Assembly: GCA_948144175.1 (NCBI GenBank)
Contig: CANXME010002096.1
Location: 2,604,001-2,668,000 of the forward strand
Reading direction: 5' to 3'
Length of the DNA stretch: 64,000 nucleotides
Source: Closterium sp. NIES-65
Taxonomy: Eukaryota > Streptophyta > Zygnematophyceae > Desmidiales > Closteriaceae
Positions 44,451-55,791 of the stretch are shown piece by piece. The translations under genes and the position numbers were made by a program. Each line of letters opens with the position of its first letter. Position 1 is the stretch's first letter. Under the pieces are notes generated by a model. The model searched no databases and was not told the DNA's origin. It saw only the letters and a program-made list of their open reading frames with translations.

Positions 44451-47006
44451 CCTGGGCGTTGGAGCTGCTGCTGGTTCTGGTACTGCCGCTGGGGGTACAG
44501 GTGCTGTCCCTGCTGTGTCTGGAGTCGCCGCGCGCCCTCAGCCGTATTTCGTTCCGCTCCTTCAGCAGGTTCTTGGTCTCTCGCCTCCTCCTGGTCCTCC
44601 TCCCTTAGCATGTTCACAGCCTGTCCCGCCACAGTTACAGTTGCAGCCGGCCTCCCCACTACCTGCTCCTTCTCCTTACACTGGTCCTACTAGCGGTCTT
44701 ACTGAGCGTCGTGAGTCTGCGTCTCGTCCTGCGTCGCCTGTCCGTCCTGCTAGCGCTAGTGCTCGTAGTTCGCGCCAGCGTCCTCCTCCTGCCCCTGGCA
44801 CGCACCGGATGTCTCTACGTCCGTCTACTGCTCCTCTGCGTGCCCCTTTGCCTTCTCCTCCTGCGTCCTCTCTTCCTTCTCTTGCTGACCCTGAGTCGGA
44901 CTCTCTTCGTGCTGCCAGTCTTACTGTCACGCGTCTCGTTGCTACTGTTGTCACTCACCCTTCTTTCGAGTCTACTGATGCGTCTGCTCTCGTTACTGAG
45001 CTCGTCGACTTTGCTGCTCGCTGTCGCTTAGACTACGCTGCTAGTCTTGTCGCTGAGTCTGAGTCTGTCTGTCCTCCGTCCGTCGGGGGTGAGTGTGCCC
45101 TTGGCACGGACGTCCTTGAGGACAGGCAGGAGGAGTTCCAGTTTCTGGCAGCTGCTTCACCTCATTACGTGTCCGTACTGCTTACCCCTGAGGGAGACCC
45201 GGATGCACTTGACATCCCGACTCCGCGCTCTTACGCGGAGGCGATAGAGGGTCCCTACTCCTCTCAGTGGCAGGCAGCTATGGATGCAAAGATGGCTTCC
45301 TGGAAGTCCACAGGCACCTACGTTGACGCTGTCCCCCCTCCTGGGGCGAACATTGTCAGTGGCATGTGGATCTTCAGGGTGAAGCGGCCGCCGGGTTCTC
45401 CGCTTGTCTTCAAGGCGCGTTACGTGGCTCGTGGCTTCAGTCAGCGACAGGGAGTTGACTACTTTCAGACCTTCTCCCCCACCCCGAAGATGACCACTCT
45501 TCGGGTACTGCTGCACGTTGCTGCTCACCGGGACTACGAGCTGCCCTCTCTCGACTTCAGCACAGCTTTCCTGCAGGGCAGCCTGCACGAGGAGATCTGG
45601 TTGCGCCGCCCCCCTGGCTTCACTGGGTCTTTCCCTCCTGGTACCCAGTGGAGTCTCCGGCGTTTAGTCTACAGTCTTCGCCAGGCGCCACGTGAGTGGC
45701 ACGACACACTGAGGACTACGCTTGCGGCTCTTGGGTTCGCTCCGTCTACTGCTGACCCGTCGCTGTTTCTGCGCACCGACACCTCTCTGCCGCCGTTCTA
45801 CATCCTCGTGTACGTCGACGACTTGGTCTTTGCCACAGCTGACACTACTGGACTCGCCTATGTGAAGTCCGAGCTGCAGAAGAGACACACGTGCACTGAC
45901 CTGGGTGAACTGCGCAGCTACCTTGGCTTGCAGATCACCCGGTACAGAGCACGCCGCACCATTACCCTGACTCAGTCACACATGGTGCAGCAGGTCCTTC
46001 AGCGCTTCGGCTTCACGTACTCCTCGCCTCAGGCCACTCCTCTGTCTACTCGCCACTCGCTCTCAGCTCTGCCTTCCGATGAGTCCGTAGAGTCGAGTGG
46101 CCCGTACCCAGAGCTTGTTGGCTGTCTCATGTACCTGATGACCTGCACACGACCTGACCTTGCATACCCTCTTAGCATTCTTGCACGCTATGTTGCTCCT
46201 GGGAGACACCGACCAGAGCACATGGCTGCAGCGAAGAGGGTGTTGCGCTACTTGTGCAGTACGTCGGGCATGGGGCTAGTGCTTGGAAGGCGGAGTCCAG
46301 TGGTCCTCACTGGACACGCAGACGCTTCTTGGGCTGACGACCAGGCTACGCAGCGGTCGTCACAGGGTTACACCTTCAGCCTTGGTTCCGGCTCTGTTTC
46401 GTGGCGGGCTACTCGCTCGTCTTCTGTTCTTGGCTCCAGTTTTGAGGCTGAGATCTACGCAGGGGCCATGGCTGCTCAGGAGCTTCGCTGGCTCACCTAC
46501 CTGCTGACCGACCTTGGAGAGCCGCCTCGTTCTCCTCCAGTCCTGTACGTCAACAACAAGGCCATGCTGGCCTTGTGTCGGGAGCAGAGACTGGAGCACA
46601 GAACAAAGCACATTGCTCTCCGTTACTTCCTTGATCGTGAGCTACAGCAGCGTGGCCAGTTACGACTTGCGTACGTGGCCTCTGAGGCCAACACTGCTGA
46701 TGTCTTTACCAAGGCGCTTCCGCCTTGTGATCATCAGCGCTGCTGTACCCAGCTGGGTCTTGTGTCTGTCTTGCCTCACTTGCTCTCCTCTTGACCCTCT
46801 TTGTACTGTTACATATATATATCACTGCTCTTGCTTGTTTAGTCTTATATATATATCTATACTCCTGCATGTGAACTGGCCTTGTGGCCTTGCACTTGTG
46901 CTTGGATTGTGTGGTGACGTTGTGATCCACCCTGAGCTTGCTTTGTTTTGCTTTACTTGACTGGTCTTGTGACCCCTAGTTCTCCCCCACTTCGCCTATG
47001 GGGGTG

Positions 47007-47133
47007 TGTCAAACATTATATATGTTGTTGTAGTTGTTTAGGCTACAGTGGGTTAGCCTATAGGGGGTACACATTCCTAGGCTGTGATACTTGTACTCAT
47101 TTTCACTCTTAGTTCATTCATTCTTGTTCAACA
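47007..47133 (+). repeat. 3' LTR of element J
   Basis: 127 bp, preceded by CCTATGGGGGTG. Confidence 0.9.
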
Positions 47134-47339
47134 CTTCTCTGCCGCCGGTTGCTGCGGAGCCTGGGGGTGTTCCTACGGGATGTACTGGAGGCCCCAGAGG
47201 TGTCGGTGTTGGAGGTGCTGGTTTTGGGGGTGCTGGAGCTTGAGGCACTGGCACTATGGCACCTACACTGCGCACTGTACATTTCCTGACCCGTGAGCAG
47301 CGTCTCCTTCGGCTGGAGAGGGAGGAGCGCGAGCGGTTT

Positions 47340-47570
47340 AAGAGGGCACAGCAGCAGCAGTAGCAGCAGTAGGAGAGGGTAGAGGGGGAGTCATAGCCGC
47401 AGCACGAGAGTGTAGAGGAGGAGTCACGGCCGCACCAGGAGAGGGTAGAGCAGGAGTCCCGCCCGCAGCAGGAGATGCAGTTACAAACACACCACGAGAG
47501 AGTAGAGGAGCAGTCCCGGCTGCACCAGGAGAGGGTAGAGCAGGAGTCCTACCCGGTACCGTCGCAGCAG
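47340..47570 (+). repeat. ERVE-QES coding repeats in the composite's copia body
   Basis: About 30-60 bp units encode Q-x-x-ERVEEQS/ERVEQES repeats, strongly charged and heptad-like; the same array is in element H at 58480-58920 (minus strand). Confidence 0.75.
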
Positions 47571-49962
47571 ACGCCAGAGGAGGCGGAGCAGCAGCGACTG
47601 CGACTACGCGACCTCCCCAACCTAGCACTTGCACGCTTTGTTTGTGGTCCCCTATCGTCCCCGCCTGTTCCCCCTGTTGAGTCCCTTTCCTCGTCCCAGT
47701 GGACTCGTCGTTCTCCCCTCAGTCGTGCTGTGTCCCCAGAGCGTCGTCGGTCCTGTTACCGTGCAGACGGTCCGTTCCACCTTGTTCTTCGCTCGCGTGT
47801 TCCACCTACTCCTGTCCTTCCACAGCCCCCTGAGTCGTCCCTCACTGTGCTTCACGACCCGTTGTCCGACTACCTCCGTGCCTCCCGTCCTGTCGTCTCC
47901 CGTGTTTTGTCCGCTTTAGTCACTCACCCGACTGCACCTCTGTTATCTGTCTCAGCTCTTGTTACCACTGTCGCTGGCTTTGCCTCTTCCCACCGCCTTG
48001 ACTACGCCGCTCACGTGGTGAGTGGCCCTTCTCGTTCTCCGTTCTCTGGGGGTGCTCCTGTCTTTCCCCTGGAGATCCTCGAGGACAGCCAGTTTGAGCT
48101 TGGTTTCCTTGCGGCCGCTCTTCCTCATCTCTGCGCCATGCTATTTACCCCTCAGGGGGATCCAGACGCCTTTGACATCCCGATCTCTCGCACTCACGCT
48201 GAGGCGATCTCGGGACCCTGGGCTTCGTACTAGATAGCAGCTGAGGAGGCAAAGATGGCATCTTTTAGGTCCACAGGCACTTACGTCAATGCAGTCCCAC
48301 CACCTGGGACGAACGTCGTCAGTGGCCGATGGCTCTACAAGGTGAAGCGCCCGCCTGGATCACCACATGTGTTCAAGGCGCGCTATGTGGCGAGAGGCTT
48401 CAGTCAGCGAGAGGGGGTGGACTTCTTCCAGACCTTCGCTCCCACGCCAAAGATGAGTACCCTTCGGGTGTTGCTGCATATTGCAGCCCAGCGGGACTAC
48501 GAGTTGCACTCCTTGGACTTTTCCGCCGCGTTCCTTCAGGGGAGCCTGCACAAGCAGATCTGGCTGCGTCGCTCGCCTGGCTTCACTGGCTCTTTCCCAC
48601 TTGGGACCCAGTGGCAGCTGCGTCGACCAGTCTACGGCCTGCGTCAGACTCCATGTGAGTGGCACGACACACTTCACTTGACCCTTGCAGCTCTTGACTT
48701 CTTTCCGTCGTCTGCTGACCCGTCACTGTTCGTTCGCCGTGGCTCGACCCCGTTCTTTGTCCTGGTCTACGTCGACGACCTGGTGTTCGCCACTCCCGAC
48801 CGTCGCGCGCTGGCCTCCGTGAAGGAGGAACTGCTGAGGAGACACACTTGCACTGACCTTGGTGAGCTGCAGCACTACCTTGGCCTACAGATCACCAGGG
48901 ACAGGGCAGCTCGCACCATTACGCTGACTCAGTCGCATATGGTCGAGCAGATCCTCGCGCGGTTTCACTTCCCGTTCTCCAAGGTACAGCTCACCCCTCT
49001 TGGTGTGGATCATGGGCTCATGGCTCCACCTTTGGACAAGCCATTTGAGTCCAGCGGTCCATATCCTGAGCTGGTGGGTTGTCTCATGTACCTGATGACC
49101 TGCACTCGCCCAGACCTAGCTTACCTTCTTAGCGTCCTTGCGCGTTTTGTTGCGCCTGGGAGACACCGACCTTCCCATTGGTACGCGGCTAAGAGGGTGG
49201 CAAAGTATGTGGCGAGTACATCAGGCATGGGACTTGTCCTTGGAGGGAAGGAGCCAGTTACACTCACAGGTTACTCAAACTCGTCATGGGCCGACGACGT
49301 GGAGACGCGTCGATCTACACAGGGGTAATCCTTTAGCCTCGGGGCAGGTGCTGTTTCGTGGCGGTCGACTCGAGCGTCGTCTGTCGCCGGTTCCAGCTGT
49401 GAGGCCGAGGTGTACGCCGCGGCCATGGCCACTAAGGAGCTTCGCTGGCTGTCTTTCCTCCTCACCGACCTTGGTGAGCGGCCTCGCTCTCCCCCAGTAT
49501 TGTTCGCCGACAACAGGTCTGCTGTCCTGTTGTGTGAGGAGCCCCGACTGGTTGGGAAGGCGAAACACATCCAGCTTTGTTACTTCCTTCTGCGTGAGTT
49601 GTAGCAGCGTGGCCAGGCCCGTGTGCTCCGTGTGGTCTCTGAGGCCAACACTGCAGATATCTTCACCAAGGCGTTGCCGCCTTGTGACCACCAGCGTTTC
49701 TGCACCCAACTTGGCCTTGTGCCTGCCCGTCCTCACTTGCTTACGTAGAGATGCCTTGTCATGTTTGTCTTGTACTCTTGCATCTATATATATTTGCTAT
49801 ATACTTGCATATGGACTGGCCTTGTGGCCCCTTGCTTGTTCTCGGAGTGTGTGGTGACTTAGAGCTCCACCCTGAGATTTGTCTTGTTCTTGTGGACTGG
49901 TCTTGTGACCGTTGCTTGCTCTTGTTGTTTCTACAGGACTACCTTCACCTAGACTATGGGGG

Positions 49963-50104
49963 TGTATCAAACTATATTTCTATAGCTTGTGTAGTTCTAG
50001 TCTAGGTGTTCTCCCTTGTGTTATTTTTGTACTTGCACTAGGGTTAGGTTTTCATAGATCTTGTTTGTACTTTCTGTTTTTTAGTTAACTTTTACATTGT
50101 GACA
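49963..50104 (+). repeat. Inner copia-type 3' LTR in the composite
   Basis: 142 bp, TGTATCAAAC..TTGTGACA after AGACTATGGGG. Related to the LTRs of element H, but with no 5' partner. Confidence 0.8.
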
Positions 50105-50173
50105 TGGTATCAGAGCGAAGGTCTCGGGTTCGAATCCCGGTGTGTACACCTCGGGCGTCCCAGTGCGGGGGGG
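50105..50173 (+). other. SMART internal region (69 bp)
   Basis: Starts TGGTATCAGAGC, contains the B-box match GGTTCGAATCC near 50128-50138, ends in a G run before the SMART LTR. Same length as 2842-2910. Confidence 0.8.
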
Positions 50174-50256
50174 TGTCAGAGGTCCACTGGTGATCCCAGA
50201 TTGATCCTAGGGAAGGGTTACAGGCACGTTGGCCTGGGGGGTTATGGGCGCACTTA
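50174..50256 (+). repeat. SMART-type 3' LTR of the composite, first part
   Basis: The remainder (CCCGCTACAC..TTCTGACA) is at 55797-55852, beyond element K. Confidence 0.85.
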
Positions 50257-50382
50257 TGTCAGATTTATATGACATAGCTACTGTAGGCTATAGTGGGGTA
50301 GCACATATGGGGTACAGCTTTCTGGGGTTTGTACTTGTACCCAACTTTCCCTTAGTCATTTCATTCTCGTTCTCTTTTCTCA
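50257..50382 (+). repeat. 5' LTR of element K
   Basis: 126 bp, TGTCAGATTT..TTTTCTCA. Confidence 0.9.
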
Positions 50383-50499
50383 TGGTATCGAGCAGGTTCC
50401 CTAGTGGGAACTGTTCCTAGGGCCCACCAACTTTTTTTTTTCCTGCCCGGGGCGTGTTTCGCCCCTGCCCAAAGCGCGCTTAGGGTCGCGCCTTCCCTA

Positions 50500-51350
50500 T
50501 CGGCCCCGTCGCGTTGCCCTTAGCGGCCCGTCGCGCCGCCCTTAGCGGTTCCGTCGCGCCGCCCTTTGCGGCCGCGTCGCGCCGCCCCTTCGTGGCCCCG
50601 TCGCGCTGCCCCTTTTGCGGCCCCGTCGTACCGCCCTCAGCGGCCCGTCGCCGCCCTCCCCCTGTGGCCCATCGCCGCCCTTTAACATGCGGCCTAGTCG
50701 CCGCCCTTACAGCGGCCCCGTCGCTGCCCTTGCAGCGACCCCGTCGCCGCCCTCCCCTTACGGCCCGTTGCCGCCCTCCCCTTACGGCCCGACGCCGCCC
50801 TTACAGCGGCCCCGTCGCCGCCCTTACAGCGACCCCGTCGCCGCCCTTACAGCGGCCCCGTCGCCGCCCTTACAGCGGCCCCGTCGCCGCCCTCCCCTTA
50901 CGGCCCGTCGCCGCCCTTTCAGCGGCCCCGCCGCCTTCTTCAGCGGCCCCGTCGCCACCCCTGCAGCGGCCTCGACGCCGCCCCTTCAGCGGCCCTCTCG
51001 CCGCCTCCTCTGCGGCCCCGTCGCCGGTCACTTTAGCGGCCCCGCCGCCCATCACGGCCCCGCCTTCCTTAGCGGCACAGCCGCCCAGCAGCCGAGCCGC
51101 CGAGCAGCCAAGCCGCCCAGCAGGCGAGCCGCCGAGCCGCCCAGCAGGCGAGCCGCCGAGCCGCCCACCAGCCAACCGCCGAGCCGCCGAGCCGCCCAGC
51201 AGCCGAGCCGCCGAGCAGCAGAGCCGCCCAGCAGCCGAGCCGCCGAGCAGCCAAGCCGCCCGAGCCGAGCCGCCGAGCCGCCGAGCCGCCCAGTCACCGA
51301 GCCGCCGAGTCGCCAAGTTGCCGAGCCGCCGAGTCGCCGAGCCGCCCGAG
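50500..51350 (+). repeat. GC-rich minisatellite leader of element K
   Basis: 50500-51060 repeats GCCGCCCTTACAGCGGCCCC; 51060-51350 repeats GAGCCGCCGAGCAGCC. The second array resembles the end of the element E leader. Confidence 0.85.
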
Positions 51351-52239
51351 CCACCCTGTCCGGTAAGAGCAGCGCCTCTATCACTGCACTGCCCTTACCC
51401 TACTGTTCGCGCTGCTAGTCTACTGCTGTCATGGCTACCCCTAGTGTCCTCGCTTTTGACGCTGAGGGTCAGGCCATTGACTTTGACGTCTGGGTAGATG
51501 ACCTGCAGCTTTTCCTATAGTGCGATAGGGCAGACGGTCTCTCCCTCTTTGACCTCACCTCTTTTGCCTCTCCTGCCCCTGCTGCTGATGCTGACGCAAC
51601 TGTTCGCTCACAGTGGGCCACACGCGATGCTGCTGCACGTCTTGGTGTGCGTCACCACCTGCCTACCTCTGAGCATGCGCACTTTAGTCAGTACAAGAGT
51701 GCTCAGACCTTGTACGACGCTGTAGTTGCACGCTACTCCTCCCCTGCCATTGCTGCACTGAGCCGCCTCATGCTACCGTACCTCTTCCCTGATCTTGCTG
51801 CCTTTCCCACAGTCGCTGACCTCATTACGCACCTCCGCACTAGAGACACTCACTACCGCGCTGCGCTACCTGCTGAGTTCTGCGCCAAGAACCCCCCTCC
51901 CCCCATGTACATCACCCTCTACTACATAGTCACCCGGCTCCCTGACTCCCTTCGCGTAGTCAGGGACCACTTCCTCTCAGTTTGCCCCACCACTCTCACC
52001 GTTGACCTCCTCAAGAAGGCCCTCCTAGCAGTAGAGAAGAGCATAGTAGCTGTAGGAGCCTCTCGTGGTGACCGTCGCACCCCCATCTTTGAGGGGTGTT
52101 CCCCCTCCCCCCTTTTGCCCTCTGTTGCCTCTACTGCTGCGACCGACCTCGTTGGGCTTGAGTCGGTCGGTGCGGCGTCTACCCCTAGCGGGAGACGCCG
52201 CCCTGGCAAGGGCAAGGGGAGCAGGGGCGCTGGAGGAGC

Positions 52240-52430
52240 TAGCGGGGGCGGTGGAGGAGGCGGTGGAGGTGGGGGAGGGGGTGGGGGTGGCGGTGGGGGT
52301 GGTGGGGGGGGTGGAGGTGTCGGTGGCGGCAGTGGAGGCGGAGGCGGTGGCGGCGGTGGCGGTGGGAGCGGAGGTGGCGGAGGTGGCGGCGGTGGAGGAG
52401 GCGGTGGCGGTGGAGGAGGAGCTGGTCGGG
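52240..52430 (+). repeat. Poly-glycine coding tract in element K gag
   Basis: GGN repeats, as in element E. Confidence 0.85.
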
Positions 52431-55400
52431 GTGGCGCTGCGCAGAGGGTCGGCTCCGGTGGTGGTCAGCGCCAGTAGCAGCAGCAGCAGCAGCGCACTCG
52501 TGACACCCCCCCCCCCCTCAGTAGCTCCGTGAGTGGTACGCTGCACGCCTGCGGGGTGGGGGTACTGGTCCGTGCACCTACGTCCTACGCACCGGCGACC
52601 GTGCAGGTGAGCATTCCACCCAGCGCTGCTTTAGCCGCCTGACGGACCCTTGGTGTCACCAGTTCCCGAAGGCCACTGAGATCCCCCGCTGGGGCGAGCT
52701 TTCTAGGGCGGGAGAAGCTGTCTTTGACCTAGACTTTGATGCTATTCTTGCTGCCATGTATGCTGTGACTATTAGTGATGAGGGTGACTGTTACCAGTGT
52801 TTTCCGCCCGACCCGGGCATTGAGACTGCCGCTCTCGGTACTGGTGAGGCTGCTGCTCTAGGTGCTAGCGAGGCTGCTGCTCTAGGTGCTCGTGCGTCTG
52901 CTCCCTCAGGTGCTGGTGAGTCTGCTCTCTCACGTACTGCGTCGGCTTCGGCCTCCCACACCTTCAACCTTGACTCAGGGGCTTCTCGCTCCTTCTTTCG
53001 AGACCGCACCACACTCACACCGCTTGGCCGGCCAGTTGCAGTCTCTCTGGCAGACCCCTCTGGGGGTCCTGTCCTTGCTCACTACTCCACTGTCCTCCCG
53101 TGTTCGGCGGCCCCCTCTGGCACCCTGTCTGGTCTTTACCTCCCCTCGCTCTCTACGAACTTGGTGAGTGGTGCTGACCTACAGGATGCGGGGGTTCACC
53201 AGTTCGCTCCTGCGAGTCAGCGGGTGACCCACTGCACGGACGCTCGGACAGGCCGACACCTGGCCACGTTTACACGTCGGCCGGGGTCGAGTCTGTACAC
53301 ACTGACCACTGCGTCTCCTCCAGTCACTGCGTCTGGTCAGGTAGCTGCGTCAGGTCAGGTGTTTGCTGCAGCGTCCAGGTCTGGTCCTGAGTCTGCCCCC
53401 TGCTCGTGTCGCCTCCTGTCTCACGAGACTCTCCTCTGGCACCACCGCCTTGGTCACCCCTCCCTGCTTCGTCTCCAAGGCATGGCCTCCCGTGTCCTTG
53501 TCTCTGGTCTTCCCCGGTCCCTCCCTCCCCTTCCTCCTGGGCCTGCCCCTACCTGCGTCCCCTGTGTCGAGGGGCAGCAGCGGGCTGCCCCTCACTCCTC
53601 CTAGTTTCCTCCGTCAGAGGCCCCGCTGCAGACGCTTCACATGGACGTGTGGGGCCCGGCCCGCGTCCGTGGACAGGGTCACGAGCGCTACTTCCTGCTG
53701 GTGGTTGACGACTAGTCACGTTCCACCAGTCTTCCCCTTGCGCAGCAAGGGTGATGTCACTGAGGTGTTGATCGACTGGATCCGCGCAGCTTGTCTCCAG
53801 CTCAGGCAGAGCTTCGGCTCGGACTTTCCTGTTCTGCGTCTGGATTTGACAGAGGCGGAGAGCTCTCCTCTGGCCTTCTACGAGCCTACTGTCGTGCACG
53901 AGGAATCCGCCAGACCTTCACACTTCCGGACTCTCCACAGCAAAATGGGATTGCTGAGCGCCGCATTGGCATGGTTATGGATGTCGCTCGTACGTCCATG
54001 ATGCATGCGGCTGCCCCCCATTTTCTGTGGCCGTTTGCGGTTTGGTACGCGGCGCATCAGATCAACCTTCACCCCAGGGTCTCCATGCCGGAGACCTCCC
54101 CAGCTTTACTGTGGACGGGGAAGGTTGGCGATGCGTCTGCGTTCCGTGTCTGGGGATCTAGGTGGTTTGTCCGCGACTTGTCTGCGGACAAACTGTCCCC
54201 TCGCGCTGCTCCTTGCAAGGCAGCCTGCACGAGAAGATCTGGCTGCGTCGCCCACCTGGCTTCACTGGGTCTTTTCCTCCTAGCACCCAGAGGAGCCTCC
54301 GGCGGCTAGTCTACGGTCTCCGCCAGGCGCCCTGTGAGTGGCACGACACACTGAGGACTACACTTGCGGCTCTTGGGTTTGCTCCTTCTACAGCCGACCC
54401 GTCGCTGTTTCTGCGCACCGACACCTCTTTGCCGCCGTTCTACATCCTCGTGTACGTCGACGACTTGGTCTTTGCCACAGCTGACACTGCTGGACTCGCC
54501 CACGTGAAGTCCGAGCTGCAGAAGAGACACACGTGCACGGACCTGGGTGAACTGCGCAGCTACCTTGGCTTGCAAATCACCCGGGACAGAGCACGCCGCA
54601 CCATTACCCTGACTCAGTCACACATGGTGCAGCAGGTCCTTCAGCGCTTTGGCTTCACGTACTCCTCGCCTCAGGCCACTCCTCTGCCTACTCGGCACTC
54701 GCTCTCAGCTCTGCCTTTGGATGAGTCCGTAGAGTCGAGTGGCCCGTACCCAGAGCTTGTTGGCTGCCTCATGTACCTGATGACCTGCACACGACCTGAC
54801 CTTGCATACCCTCTTAGCATTCTCGCACGCTATGTTGCTCCTGGGAGGCACAGACTGGAGCACATGGCTGCATCGAAGAGGGTGTTGTGCTACTTGTGCA
54901 GTTAGTCGGGCATGGGGCTTGTGCTTGGAGGGCAGAGTCCAGTGGTCCTCACTGGGCACGCAGACGCTTCTTGGGCTAACGACCAGGCTACGCAGCGGTC
55001 GTCACAGGGTTACACCTTCAGCCTTGGTTCCGGCTCTGTTTCGTGGCGGTCTACCCGCTCGTCTTCTGTTATTGGCTCTAGTTGTGAGGCTCAGATCTAC
55101 GCCGGGGCCATGGCTGCATAGGAGCTTCGCTGGCTCACCTACCTGCTGACTGACCTCGGAGAGCCGCCTCGTTCTCCTCTAGTGCTGTACGTAGACAACA
55201 AGGCCATGCTTGCCTTGTGTTGAGAGCAGAGACTGGAGCACAGAACGAAGCACATTGCTCTCCGCTATTTCCTTGCTCGTGAGCTACAGCAGCGTGGTCA
55301 GCTGCGCCTTGTGTACGTGGCCTCTGAGGCCAACACTGCTGATATCTTCACCAAGGCACTTGCGCCTTGTGATCATCAGCGCTTCTGTACTCAGCTGGGT

Positions 55401-55451
55401 CTTGTGCCTACCTTGCCTCACTTGCTCACCCCTTGACCTTGTTTGTACCGT

Positions 55452-55454
<3 letters not shown>

Positions 55455-55488
<34 letters not shown>
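55455..55488. repeat. (TA)n microsatellite in element K 3' UTR
   Basis: Longer than the short TATATATA stretch at the same place in elements E and J, so it expanded after insertion. Confidence 0.9.
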
Positions 55489-55490
<2 letters not shown>

Positions 55491-55665
55491 CTGCTCTTGC
55501 TTGTCTGGCCTTATATATGTATGTAATCGTGCATGTGAACTGGCCTTGTGGCCTTGAACTTGTGCTCGGAATGTGTGGTGACTTTGTGATCCACCCTGAG
55601 CTTGCTTTGCTTTGCTTGACTGGTCTTGTGACCCCTTGTTCTCCCCCACTTTGCCTATGGGGGTG

Positions 55666-55791
55666 TGTCAGATCTATACGACATAGCTACTGTAGGCTAT
55701 AGTGGGGTAGCACATATGGGGTACAGCTTTTTGGGGTTTGTACCTGTACCTAACTTTCCCTTAGTCATTTCATTCTCGTTCACTTTTCTCA
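55666..55791 (+). repeat. 3' LTR of element K
   Basis: 126 bp, preceded by CCTATGGGGGTG. Confidence 0.9.

Larger units (their letters stand above)
41073..47133 (+). mobile_element. Ty1/copia element J (nested in the composite)
   Basis: 6.06 kb; 127-bp LTRs at 41073-41199 and 47007-47133 with 2 differences, TSD CTTCT. Parts: PBS TGGTATAGAGC (41200), GC-rich leader 41280-41830, finger C-x13-C-x3-H-x4-C near 41840-41920, protease LDSGAS near 42235, pre-integrase near 42650, integrase 42850-43560 (HMDIWGPA..DDYSRYTT), linker with GGAEP and two REWY modules 43680-44450, RT 45270-46100 (YVDDLVFA), RNase H 46130-46794, conserved 3' UTR 46795-47006. Best preserved pol in the window; about three breaks. 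No capsid Gag recognised although the leader is complete. Youngest layer of the stack. Confidence 0.92.
50257..55791 (+). mobile_element. Ty1/copia element K (nested in the composite's SMART LTR)
   Basis: 126-bp LTRs at 50257-50382 and 55666-55791 with about 6 differences, TSD ACTTA. Parts: PBS TGGTATCGAGC, GC-rich leader 50500-51400, capsid-type gag from ATG 51431 (MATPSVLAFDAEG, close to element E), poly-Gly tract 52240-52430, finger region 52500-52640, protease LDSGAS near 52970, integrase 53410-54210, RT part 54220-54760 (YVDDLVFA), RNase H 54770-55436, conserved 3' UTR. Same family as element E but more worn: about eight breaks. Second of the two elements with a capsid. Confidence 0.9.

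Noticed and set aside
49963-50104. Solo LTR inserted independently in the SMART element
   Set aside because: It follows directly on the 3' UTR and polypurine tract of the copia body, so it is that body's 3' LTR; only the 5' partner is missing.
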